Origin: Sphaeroforma sirkka
Taxonomy: Eukaryota > Opisthokonta > Ichthyosporea > Ichthyophonida
DNA length: 61,526 bases
Direction of reading: 5' to 3'
Assembly: GCA_001586965.3 (NCBI GenBank)
Contig: LUCW03000561.1
Location: 30,001 to 91,526, forward strand
The first letter of the stretch is position 1. The number at the start of each line of letters is the position of its first letter. The position numbers and the translations under genes are program-made. The notes beneath the pieces were generated by a model that saw only the letters and a list, made by a program, of their open reading frames with translations, did no database searches and was not told where the DNA came from. Of this stretch, positions 1 to 10,560 are shown piece after piece.

Positions 1-197
1 TAAGTACGTTCACAGAAATTTCGTGTTTATATATATGAATGATTTTACACAGTATGTGCACATGGTATGTGCACATGTTTTAATAGTGAACTAAAAAATA
101 GACGAAATTGACGGTTTTGATGTCCAGATTGAAATTGAAATTAGATGCTTATTGAGTATGAAAATTTATATATTGTTTTATTATAAAATCGTTCAAA
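1..197. other. AT-rich leader without a gene
   Basis: AT-rich sequence ahead of the first tRNA-like gene. I see no ORF of note and no repeat family in it. Confidence 0.4.
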
Positions 198-269
198 ACC
201 GATGAAGCTAACCGGTGCAGCGCTTCACTAGTAATGAAGAGATACCCAGTTCGACTCTGGGCATTGGCT
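198..269 (+). tRNA. tRNA-Thr(AGT)-like gene
   Basis: A cloverleaf can be drawn. The anticodon stem CTTCA/TGAAG closes a 7-nt loop with anticodon AGT (230-232), and the T arm CCCAG/CTGGG encloses TTCGACT. The acceptor ACCGATG pairs with CATTGGC except for A1-C72, with one G-U pair. The D stem has three pairs and a GG-containing loop. A run of T (269-273) follows at once and fits a Pol III terminator. Base 8 is A rather than the usual T, and the 1-72 mismatch recurs in the three sister copies in this window, so the gene could be a tRNA-derived repeat rather than a working tRNA. An inverted near-identical copy lies at 32753-32824. Confidence 0.7.
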
Positions 270-871
270 TTTTGTTTCTATTTTGATGCAAGCTGGTGAT
301 TCTGAACGTATATGCAGTGATTCAGAGTTTGTTTTCTCGATTTCAATATCTTTGTGCACACAAAACAAGTCATTGTTACTTCAATAGGGTACCATCATAT
401 GTCTACATGTGAACGTGTGGCTTTGTGTTTGGACTTCCTCGTGGTGTGCCATTACAAATACGTACTTTTTCTTGATGGTCTAGTGAAATGTATTATAAGT
501 GTATATACATCTTGACATTTCATTTGAATTAAATATGTACTGTGCGCAATGTAACAGCGCGATCACTGGGTTTGACCTGAACGGCTGGACGCAGAGATTT
601 TCTAATTCGCACATTACGTACGTAAATATACACATTTTTTTAAAATGTTAGAACTATCACGCACTGGCGAAAGCTACTGGTCTCATATGGATACACTGCT
701 ATGTATAGCCTTCTGAATTTATGTGCTGTTTGGGTGAATACACTTATCAAAGAATTGTCCACCAACATAGCAAACTTCGAGTATCAAGTTATATTATCAG
801 GATTTATTAAATCCATTCGTATCAAGTTATATTGTTAGTATATATATTTTTCATACTAATCATCGTTGTGT
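270..871. other. Intergenic AT-rich DNA
   Basis: No gene recognised. It contains one copy (704-720) of a short dispersed motif, TAGCCTTCTGAATTT, that recurs near 32535, 44707 and 49578. Confidence 0.4.
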
Positions 872-943
872 TCCTTTGAAGCTAACCGGTGCAGCGCTTC
901 ACTTGTAATGAAGAGATATCCAGTTCGACTCTGGGCAAGGGCT
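872..943 (+). tRNA. tRNA-Thr(TGT)-like gene
   Basis: The body is almost identical to the copy at 198-269, but the anticodon is TGT (904-906) and the acceptor stem differs (TCCTTTG with CAAGGGC, G-U pairs allowed, T1-C72 mismatched). The changes in the acceptor are compensatory, since both strands differ from the AGT copy and still pair. That argues for selection on structure. The T arm is TCCAG/CTGGG. Inverted partner at 32388-32459. Confidence 0.7.
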
Positions 944-1651
944 ATTTTAATTTTAATTTAGGCAAACTCTGTACCACAATTATACTTGGATCATTTTAAT
1001 TCACCTCCTACACTTTCTGCTAGCAGCGTTTTCTCAACATCTACGTTTACTATATTCGTACAACGGTCCCGAGTCTTATAATACAAAAGGTGAGCACTGG
1101 CTCTGGCACTGGCGCTTAAAAGTAAAGTTGCACAATGTCAGTTTTGTGCTTCCAGAAATATCTCTTACATACAAGGTCTTCTCCACACATTAATGGGTTT
1201 TATCTGTGTTGTCCGGGATATGGGTCTTGCAATTGCAACACTGTACACTGGAATTGTTGTGAACAATAGAGGCCTTACCATTTTGCACGATAAACAGGGT
1301 CTTTCCAATACTTTCGAGACCGCTCACACTTTCATCTCTCTACTCTTTAGCTGGTCAACAATATTTCAAGTCGCTCTGGATGACTGTCTGTCAGCTATTT
1401 TCCGTTTGACAATGTCATGGTGATAATTGACACGTCGAACTCTCGTTTCCCATTCTTACCAGTACAGTGTTGTTGATCAAGCAGATAGATTGAATGCCAC
1501 CTTTATATTGTTCGAAATAAATCTTTCACATACTACTATAAGTTGGTCCGCTCCAGCGTTTTACTAACTATACTATTATATATATATCAACATGAAATAT
1601 TTACATTTGTCAAGAAAAACAAACCCTGTCCTGAAAAAAAAACTAAAATTT
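944..1651. other. Intergenic, no gene recognised
   Basis: Mixed-composition DNA with a 76-codon ORF (1193-1423, plus) that matches nothing I know and is probably chance. Confidence 0.35.
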
Positions 1652-1735
1652 TCTCCCCACCCGAAATCGAATCAGGGACCTACCGATTGATGTAACCACT
1701 ACAGTCGGTTGCTCTACCAACTGAGCTATAGAGAA
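1652..1735 (-). tRNA. tRNA-Tyr(GTA) with an 11-nt intron
   Basis: Read on the minus strand: the acceptor TTCTCTA pairs with TGGGGAG along all seven positions (three G-U). The D arm is GCTC..GAGC with the A-box sequence TAGCTCAGTTGG. The anticodon stem is ACCGA/TCGGT and the T arm CCTGA/TCGGG encloses TTCGATT. The anticodon is GTA (1702-1700). The anticodon loop holds 18 nt instead of 7, as expected for an intron of about 11 nt placed one base 3' of the anticodon, the usual site in eukaryotic tRNA-Tyr. No long T run follows at once. Confidence 0.85.
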
Positions 1736-1799
1736 TATGTAACTCTGTACAATTTTCTAAATATGTATACATGATCAATATTTTCATTCAAGTGTACAT

Positions 1800-2474
1800 T
1801 TATTTCTATACATACTACTGATGGCTATATAAGAATGACTATCGATTATAATACTATTAAATAATACTGATGACTATCGAGGAATAAATATCGAACATCA
1901 CTGATGGCTGTATAAGAATCAATATGAAATATTATTGAAATATTTGCAGACAGAATGATTAAGATATATTACTATTACCCACGCACATCCGAATGAATAT
2001 CAAATATTATTAATGTCCGAGAATCAATATTAACTACTCCTGATGGCTATATAAGAATGACTATCAATTATAACTGATAACTATACAAGAATCAATATTA
2101 AATAATACTGATGACCATCGAGGAATAAATATCGAACATCACTGATGGCTGTATATGAATCTATATGAAATATTATTGAAATATTTGCAGACAGAATGAT
2201 TAAGATATATTACTATTACCTACGCACATCCGAATGAATATCAAATATCATTAATATCTACACATATACGAATAGAATCTATGCATATGAGTGAATGACC
2301 AATGATGAATAATATCTACACACATGAATACGAAAAGTTATCTATATATACACACATAAGAATCAATATCAAATAGTATTAATATCTACACTCATACGAA
2401 TGAACAACAAATATTTTAAAGACCTACACATATATGAATAAGCAACAAATACTATTAATTTTCACACACTAAGA

Positions 2475-2507
<33 letters not shown>

Positions 2508-2598
2508 CGAATCAGTATCAATTATTAATAATAGCTACACGTACGAATTAATAAAAAATATTATTAATATCTACAAGAATGAGTAACAAATACTATTT
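1800..2598. repeat. Degenerate satellite, left part
   Basis: Short motifs such as TACTGATGGCTATATAAGAAT and ATCTACACACATACGAATGA recur throughout. A longer direct repeat of about 120 bp starts near 1890 and again near 2140, with very few differences. The satellite is interrupted by the solo LTR at 2599-3199 and continues on the far side. Confidence 0.7.
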
Positions 2599-3199
2599 TG
2601 TAGAAATACGGTATCCGGTCAGTCTAAAATATCAAGATCAAATGAGATAACATATTGGTTTTTAATTGTATTTAAAAAATAATTATATACAAATTCTTTT
2701 TCCAATATTTCCAAAGTGTTCTAAATTCACTTTGATGGCTCCAATAGCCTGAGTATTTGGTATGACTCATTTACTTGGATCTATTTGAGACGATAGTAGA
2801 TGTAGGATATTATAAACTAAATTTTATAATCTCTGAACTACTACTTACAGGTCATGGTCTTCCCGCCAATCTCCAAAATCCAATAGGTCTTTTTCTTTTT
2901 TAACTTTTCTTCAGATGGAACTTTATTTATAGTAGCCAATGTATTAACTTGACTTACGTTCTTGTGTCTATTTACAAATTAGGCAAGTGGTCATGAACAC
3001 TTCGTACTTCTAGTGAAAATTATTTAATAAAGAACAGTTAGAAGTACGTCCTGTGTGATCGAGGATATTAGGTCTCTTACCAAGAGGCAGTCCCGATCAT
3101 TCTTACACAAGCTACCACTGCTAAATACTAACTGACTTAAATTGTATTTTAATTTATATAACATAGTTTAAAATATAGAAAGATGCATCGAAGTTCACA
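2599..3199 (+). mobile_element. Solo LTR (same family as 23256-30900)
   Basis: A 601-bp sequence that starts TGTAGAAATACGG and ends GAAGTTCACA, matching the LTRs of the element at 23256-30900 along its length but in the opposite orientation. It is flanked by the 4-bp direct repeat ATTT (2595-2598 and 3200-3203). No internal element sequence is present, so it is a recombination footprint. It carries the AATAAA polyadenylation signal typical of this LTR. Confidence 0.9.
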
Positions 3200-3840
3200 A
3201 TTTATATCTAAACACAAGAATGGATAACAGAAATTATCTATATATACACAAAATAATCAGTATCAAATATTAGTCATATCTGCATACATACGAATGATTA
3301 ACAAGCATTATTGATTTCTACACATACAAGAATGATCAACAAATACTATTAATATCTACACACAAGAATGGATAACAGGAATATCTCTATATACACGTAA
3401 GAATCAGTATCAATTATTAGTAATATATACACACAAGAATGGATAACAGAAATTATCTATATATACATATAAGAATCAGTATCAATTATTAGTAATATCT
3501 ACACACATACGAATGATTAACAAACATTATTAATAACTGCACATAAGAATGAGTAACAAATACAATTTATATCTACACACACAAACATGATAATCAGTAT
3601 CAATTATCAGTATCTACATACGTACGAATGACTAACAAACAATATTAATATCTACACAGATTAAATTTCAAATAATATTAATAACACAAGAACTAATAAC
3701 AAACAGAATCGAAATTTACACGAAGACGAATAGATATCAGATACGACTGATTTCCATTCAAGAATAAATATAAAATAGGCCCATACAATAACGTTTAAAT
3801 CACGCAATTTTTATACCTACCCATACAATACCTGTAAAAG
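3200..3840. repeat. Degenerate satellite, right part
   Basis: Continuation of the satellite left of the solo LTR: loosely tandem units of 50-70 bp built from CACAAGAATGGATAACAG, ATCTACACACATACGAATGA and CAGTATCAATTATTAG. No coding capacity seen. Confidence 0.65.
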
Positions 3841-3861
3841 TATAAGTCGTTACAGTACAAT

Positions 3862-4400
3862 CGAAATCATATAGAGATTAGATCACGACCACACCATGGC
3901 ATTAAAAGATCGGAGATACCATTCGCATCCAAACAAAGCGATCAAAACCATATAAAGATTAGTTACGACCACACCATGACATTAAAAGATCACAAATATC
4001 AATAGCATCCAAACAAAGAAATCAAAATCATATAGAGACTATATATGACCACACGATGACATTAAAGGATCACAGATATCATTAGCATCCAAACAAATAA
4101 ATCAAATCATATAGAGATTAGTTACAGCCACACCATGACATTAAAAGATCACAGATATCAGAAGTATCCAAACAAAGACATCAAAATCATATAGAGACTA
4201 TATATGACCACACCATGACATTAAAGGATCACAGATATCATTAGCATCCAAACAAATAAATCAAATCATATAGAGATTAGTTACAGCCACACCATGACAT
4301 TAAAATATCACAGATATCAGTAGTATCTGAGATAAAAAATTGACATCATATGGAGGTTAAATATAAACACACCATAACATATCACACATATCGTCAGTAT
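3862..4400. repeat. 80-bp tandem repeat with two-unit higher order
   Basis: About seven tandem units of 79-81 bp. The shared word CATATAGAG (or close) begins at 3868, 3949, 4029, 4108, 4188, 4267 and 4346. Units 3 and 5 match each other better than their neighbours, as do units 4 and 6, giving a 159-bp dimeric higher-order period. Each unit carries ACCACACCATGACATTAAAA. No gene here. Confidence 0.85.
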
Positions 4401-4839
4401 CTAAACAAACCAATTGAAATCAGACAAATCTATCAGAAGTCCTTACATTGCAATCGGGATCATATAAAGATTGAATATGATTCACATCATGCAACTGAAG
4501 TCGATGGATATTATTTATGTTTACATAAATGCAATTGAAAAGCACGTAGATATATACCATATAAAGTGAAATTGAAATCACGCACACAATGCATGCATCT
4601 GGCTGGAGTTTTAAGATTGATTCTATAAGATCACATATGCGAACCTGCATGGCCAAATTTGCTCATTTCTCCAAACATGAAGCGTATAGAGCACTGAGTA
4701 CACACAAGGTTTATATGTATTTCTACTATCATTCCAGTGTATATTTCTGAGGTTTGTACAAGCACTTTATTTATTTATTCGATACATTTGTTCCAGTGGA
4801 GAGCGCATGTGGCATTGTGTGCATCGCATAGGAAAGAGT

Positions 4840-5008
4840 GCGTGTAATTGTTAGACTATTGATAAGTGTATGCAACAACTAATTGGACTGTTGAAGGGTG
4901 TGTGGAAATAGTTAGACTATTGATGAGTGTGTGCAAATAGTTAAGACTATTAAAAAGTACGGGCAAATAGTTGGACTAAATATTTATAGGTGTGTGCAAA
5001 TAGTTGGA
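4840..5008. repeat. Tandem 30-60-bp repeat flanking a LINE insertion
   Basis: Repeats of TGTGTGCAAATAGTTGGACTA with variants. Similar units resume after the LINE derivative (from 5811), so the LINE copy landed inside this array. Confidence 0.6.
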
Positions 5009-5018
5009 CTATTCGAAG

Positions 5019-5805
5019 ATAAAGACACACCCGACACTTTCCGATTTGGAAAAGACCGCGGTCACAGGCGCCCAATAGCAGCAGTGAGCCTCCCAGCTAC
5101 CGCTCAAAAGTGGACAAACCTGCAAAACCGAGCACTAAAAAACGCCCGGCCCTACCAGCTTCTCAGTCCCAACCGCAGCCGCCAGTACCCGAACACCTTT
5201 TGACAAAAGTGGTGGGCCGCCCGATGCCGGACGAAACTCTTCATGAAATGGATGACATAACTCCGGTATGGCTCTACTTCCGAGCAATTTTCAAAAACGG
5301 CAAGCCCCCATCCCAATCAGCATTTGAAAAATACTGACATGCCCAACCAGTCCTCATTCCTAGCGACGCTGTCGCCCAAGTAAAACGACATGCAGCACTT
5401 ACATGGAAATGGCAGCTTGATGAAAACATCGACCCTCGCTCCCAACAACATCCCGACGCTACGAAAGTAGCTTTAATCCATTATCTCCGCACCAAGCGGG
5501 AGGCCCGCTGCACACATGAACGAGCGCCAAAAATTCTTGACCGCAGCATGGATGTATTACTGAGCCCACTTGTCAACACCACTAACGCAGACATCTTCCA
5601 ATCTACCGCGGATCGTCTCCAAATGGCTTACCAAGCAAAGCATAATGCAAACCTCTTCTCACCTAACCCGCAAATCCCGGCAAACGCTAATCTTTCCTGA
5701 ACCACTACAGTGACTATGAGAGCCATACCATATGTTCATACATTGTAATATACACACTTGTCATTATACACACTTGTCATTTTTTTGAAATAAATAATAT
5801 TATCC
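5019..5805 (+). mobile_element. Internally deleted LINE derivative
   Basis: Two parts of the LINE at 14.0-19.8 kb are fused. Bases 5019 to about 5690 match the first-ORF region (equivalent to about 19355 down to 18580 on the minus strand). From about 5691 the sequence matches the 3' end of the LINE (from about 14123 downward). The join falls in AACGCTAA/TCTTTCCTG and removes about 4.4 kb, including all endonuclease and reverse transcriptase. The 3' end TTATCC is followed by CTATTGAAAAG, and the 5' side is preceded by CTATTCGAAG, an imperfect target duplication. An open frame at 5110-5337 keeps part of the ORF1 protein. Confidence 0.8.
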
Positions 5806-5816
5806 CTATTGAAAAG

Positions 5817-6335
5817 TGCGTGCAATTAGTTGTGACTATCGACGAGTGCGTACATTGCCTACACCATTATAAAAGCCCGGCCAGTTCACTGTACTGTTTA
5901 GGCCAGAAGACAGACCGGACCAAACTTTTCCCTATCCGTAACCTGACAACGCCACTATCCTACACAGCAATCGACATACATGTTTAGCCAAAGACAGGCT
6001 ATGTCCACACAAGATTGTGTGTCACGTGATTCTACAAAGGGTGCGTGCTATGTGGCGAGATATGATTTGATGCAACACATAAGTGTACAGTATGAGCAGC
6101 AAAGCTAACTCACACTGACACAGGTGTGGTGCAAAATGATAAGATAGACATTCGAACCAATTGTTTGTGCGTGATCCGGCTGATTTTGTATCAATTAAAA
6201 TTATTAGATACATAGATTCGACATATATATGACACTTCTGAAATAAACTTACATATAGACGCCTTTCTGAAAATGTGTATGCTCTTCGTATTTAGGTATG
6301 TACATATAGAAATGTATGCATACAAACATACATAC
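5817..6335. other. Intergenic, no gene recognised
   Basis: Non-repetitive DNA between the LINE derivative and the microsatellite block. No convincing ORF or RNA gene. Confidence 0.35.
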
Positions 6336-6435
6336 ATATATACATACACATAATATATATATATAAATACCCACCGGCACGCACATACGCACACACATGT
6401 ACACACACGCACAAAACCATATACGCGCACGCGCG

Positions 6436-6533
<98 letters not shown>

Positions 6534-6618
6534 GCACGCATGCATATGGGCGCGGGTTACACCCACACCCACACACACACAATAACACATACATATATGT
6601 ATATATACATATATATAC

Positions 6619-6677
<59 letters not shown>

Positions 6678-6756
6678 AGCACACAACAAACACACACACA
6701 CACACAAACACACACATATGTATAGATATACACGTATATATACATATATATGTATA

Positions 6757-6793
<37 letters not shown>

Positions 6794-6830
6794 CACACAC
6801 ACACACACACACAAACACACGCACACAAAA
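6336..6830. repeat. (TA)n/(CA)n microsatellite block
   Basis: Long alternating TA tracts (the longest about 6440-6530) with CA tracts between them. The long open frames here on both strands encode only Tyr-Ile and Thr-His dipeptides and are artefacts of the repeat. Confidence 0.95.
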
Positions 6831-6845
6831 ATTTAATCGAATTAT

Positions 6846-8950
6846 CTATCCAAGCCAGTTGATGTCTACGTTATCATCAGAGGCTACAGCCACATTACTT
6901 GGTGCCTTGAATTGGACGTCAGGGGCTACACTTGTTGGCTTATTCAAGTACCAGTATGCTATTGGTGCTTTGAAACTAACCAAGCCACGTGCCACTTGCA
7001 TCTCGTGGTTTGCAAGGTCAATTTCATATAGTAAGATGACTCTGCCATACAGAGAATTGATAGCACTATAATTACGGCATTCTTTCATATTTATTTTAAT
7101 GTTGATTATCTCTCTACCAATAGACCTATCGTCTGCTGCCCACTGCTGGAAGGAAAAGCAAGCTGTCCGCTTTGCTTTTTGCATGGCGTACAAACATAGA
7201 CTAGATGCCCCTCTAATTCATACTTATCTGTAAAGCCCTTATCGTATAGATAGCATGTGAATATTGCATCCAACTTTGCAGGCGACGATGCCGCAAATCT
7301 TAATGCAACTCTTCTCATCATCGCTCCATAGCATTTGTTGTTGTGTATACCATTGTCTGTGGACGCACTACAGTACCCTCTTGTTTCATCGGCCATGTAA
7401 ATATTGCCACAATCTACCACGTTGTGCTTATAAGTAGTACATATAGTCACTAAACGAAGCACCATATAGATCATTGGACACGCACAAATGGAATTCTATC
7501 TTCCTCTTTACACAGTCCCATATATATATCGCGACATTATCCTGCAATTCCAAAGCTTGCTTGGTCCACTTTGGTGTGTATAATACGGCCTGCTAACGTG
7601 TCAGAAACGGTTGGCGCGCCTTGAAGATCATTGAAACGGCTATACAATACGTGGTATAATATCGTCGAGCCGTTAGTTCATGTATATCGAAAAACCCACT
7701 CGCTATCCCAATACTGTCGCGCAGTCAGTAAAGATTAGCATAAATAGAACAAATTGTTCCCAAACTGACAGCTTTTGATTCCCCTTACGAGCCACTTTCT
7801 CACCAGTATCACTTTCTACGGTTACCTCCTCATTCATGACACTCTTGCGTACTTTAGCATTCCACTGTGTCAGATTCTCTAATCGGCTATCGTAATTCAA
7901 GTACTCAAAAGTAACTGTAAAACCGTTAGGTTCGGTTCTCCTGTGTGCTTTCTACAGAAAGCTGGATTCGCCAACTTGCTAAAGAAGTGCGCAGTGTACA
8001 TGTTGCTGTACTCACCACATGCATCAGCTTCAGTTCTCGTCGGATACGTGCTTGGTGCTCATGGAATATTATAGTGAGTATATCTACTGCGCGCGAAGGT
8101 GTAATGCTACATTTATCTCTACCCAGGCTGCTAGTAATATTGCAATTTGCCTGAGATACAAGGCTTCCAATCTCGCGTCGTTCGATAGTGATTTGATGGC
8201 GTTTCTTAAACAGGTGGACGAAACAAGGGCACGGATTTTGCTCTTATGTTTGTGCGTTGCTTGCTCACGATAAAATGCTCGCGGTGGAAGTTATTGCGAT
8301 TTGTATAGAGGAACGTATCCTTATCAGCATCATCCACTATCTTATTGTAATACATAACGAGCTTAGAGTCGTGTACTACCTGTTTTTAATAGATAGCTTA
8401 GCTCCTTTCTTATCTGCGGGCAATCTATGACCGTTCTCAAATTTGATGGTCTCACCGCACACTAATTCTCCCAGTGTACATTGGAAGAGCCGGTAACATA
8501 GGTACATTCTGTAGCTAGCTATCTTTAGTCTAATGTAGTTCACTCTGAAATAGCACATCGTGCTTTGTGTTGATCTTCCAGCTACCCTTTAAGATCAGAT
8601 CACAACGTTTGAGATACTTTGCATTCATTACAGCGTGATTTTTGGTTGCCCTTCCCACCTCTACGCACAAGTATATTAACTAGTAAGTCCTCCGATATGC
8701 CTGGTTGCAATGCACAAACATATCTGTGCGCAAGTGCATCAGCTGATGCAATGTGTACATCATTGATTGACTTTGTCGACTTCAGTAATGATACGACTGG
8801 GTCGCCTGGCTTTATACAGTTGTGTTGTCGCTATACACACCTTGCAGTTCACTTGACACACTCAGCAGGCTGTTCAGCCTGCGTTGTTGCCACCCATTTA
8901 CTTCTCATACCCGCTTATAACTCGCAGTATGCACACAAAAAGGCTTGATG
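6846..8950 (-). pseudogene. Decayed coding-like tract, unknown family
   Basis: The minus strand carries several open stretches of ordinary, non-repetitive amino-acid composition broken by stops and frame changes: 8950-8690 (a CxxC pair and the phrase GDPVVSLLKSTKSINDVHIA), 8558-8376, 7900-7703, 7474-7106 and 7193-6846. The last two overlap in different frames and read as one protein with a single frame change near 7150. I do not recognise the family. It could be a dead mobile-element or viral-type gene, or simply a region of low stop density; the first is my guess. No splice-site pattern joins the pieces convincingly. Confidence 0.3.
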
Positions 8951-9284
8951 TGTTCAAAGACGAAACTAATTAAATATTGTATTTATGTTTGTGTTCACAT
9001 ACATATGCTTTCTAAAAATAGACAGCGTCATCACGCTATGCAATGACTCAAGCGCAACACAGGCAATATGTACCATTGCTCTGAGGATTGACTTTAAATC
9101 ACAGTTACTTAGCGGACAATTCCTTATGAAATTATTAAATTAGAGTTAAAATCTTGAACCACTGGTCATTCGGAGAACCATCGTGTGTCGAATCTGATCA
9201 TTGGGTAGATCAGACGGTTATGTCATCATGTACTATACCTGTCTAACATGCTATTTGATTACGTTTGTGGATGAAAATTACCCT

Positions 9285-9850
9285 ATAACCGAACACTTCG
9301 AGCTATACATACTGGTGTAACTTCCATGAATGCATGGGCGCCGTGGATATCTGAGCTAAGCGATCATATCAAGTGCTGAACGATATCTCTCAGATGTCTC
9401 TACATTCATATCATAATATTAGCGCTTTAACATTCCCAAATATAGGGACATGACTTGATATAATGACCAATAAGGGCTTGTCATCCGTTGCCAGGCATGC
9501 AATAGCATTATCATATATTATCAAACCATGTCCACCCTCGCATATTGTCCTCTGGTTAGTATAAAAACTGCCACTTGCTGAGTATAACCGAACCCTTCGA
9601 CCTGTAGACAATGGTGTAACTTCCATGAAATTATAGGCGCCGTAAATATCTGAGCTAAACAATCATATCATGTGCTGACGATATCTCGCAGATGTCTCTC
9701 TACAATATTATAACATTATCGCTTTAACATTCCAAAGAGTGTGAACAAGGCTTGATATAATGCCCAATAAGACCTTGCCATCCGTTGCCAGGCTTGTAAT
9801 GATATTGTCATATATTATCAAATAATGACCGCCCTCACATAATGTCCTCT
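9285..9850. repeat. Direct duplication of about 285 bp
   Basis: The sequence from about 9290 to 9555 recurs from about 9580 to 9850 with scattered substitutions and small indels (shared words include TGGTGTAACTTCCATGAA and TCCGTTGCCAGGC). On the minus strand both copies keep an open stretch with the same protein pattern (CEGGH.LIIYDN....LATD), despite the divergence. No function recognised. Confidence 0.7.
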
Positions 9851-10039
9851 AATAAAATATGGTACATTTCATGGATGACATTCATTCGGCAACAGGATGC
9901 CCTACTGCTATTTTTTTGAACTTGATATGTGTTTAAACTACTGGTATAGTGCGACAGTGAGATTTTCTAGCTAATAGGGATATTATTTCTTATTTCAATA
10001 TGGGGTAAATTTATATGTTACATTCGCGTCAGAAGGTAA

Positions 10040-10345
10040 AGCTTGGTCAAAATCACGAAATGATGACAATCTCCACCTGAATTCATGCCGTGTTATGATT
10101 GTAAGCATGTATTAATCATACTAGTGTCTATTATGTCTTGAAATTGGCACATTCCAGTAATAAAATATACCAACTAATATAATGTACTGATGACAATCTC
10201 TACTGAATTCATATACCTTACATTTGCTAGCGCATATTAATCATTCTCACAGGATCAACTTATATACTGTACTGATGACAATCTCTACCTTAATTCATGT
10301 ACCTTACAGTTGCTAGCGCATATTAGTCATACTCACAGGGCACAT
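10040..10345. repeat. 85-bp direct repeats
   Basis: Three loosely tandem copies of a unit beginning TGATGACAATCTC, including TTGCTAGCGCATATTA in the last two copies. Confidence 0.65.
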
Positions 10346-10560
10346 GTAGAGCTGTCCCGATGTACATCGATTTAGCACGTCAGATAGCCACATGAATTCG
10401 TAAAAGTATCCATTACGGCTTACAAATCGCAGTCAGGATTTATACAGTCATATAAAAAGCCGTTTCGGCATGGCCCGTTCCCACTAGTGAAACGACTAAC
10501 TTTTATCCCTCACATTTGAGCTACGGACGCCTTCATAGTAGTCTTTATAGTCTGTCTACT

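Noticed and set aside
6191..6828. Long open frames of Tyr-Ile and Thr-His dipeptides
   Set aside because: They are translations of TA and CA microsatellites on both strands. The same applies at 35.9-36.3, 44.1-46.8, 52.7-53.2 and 56.6-57.1 kb.
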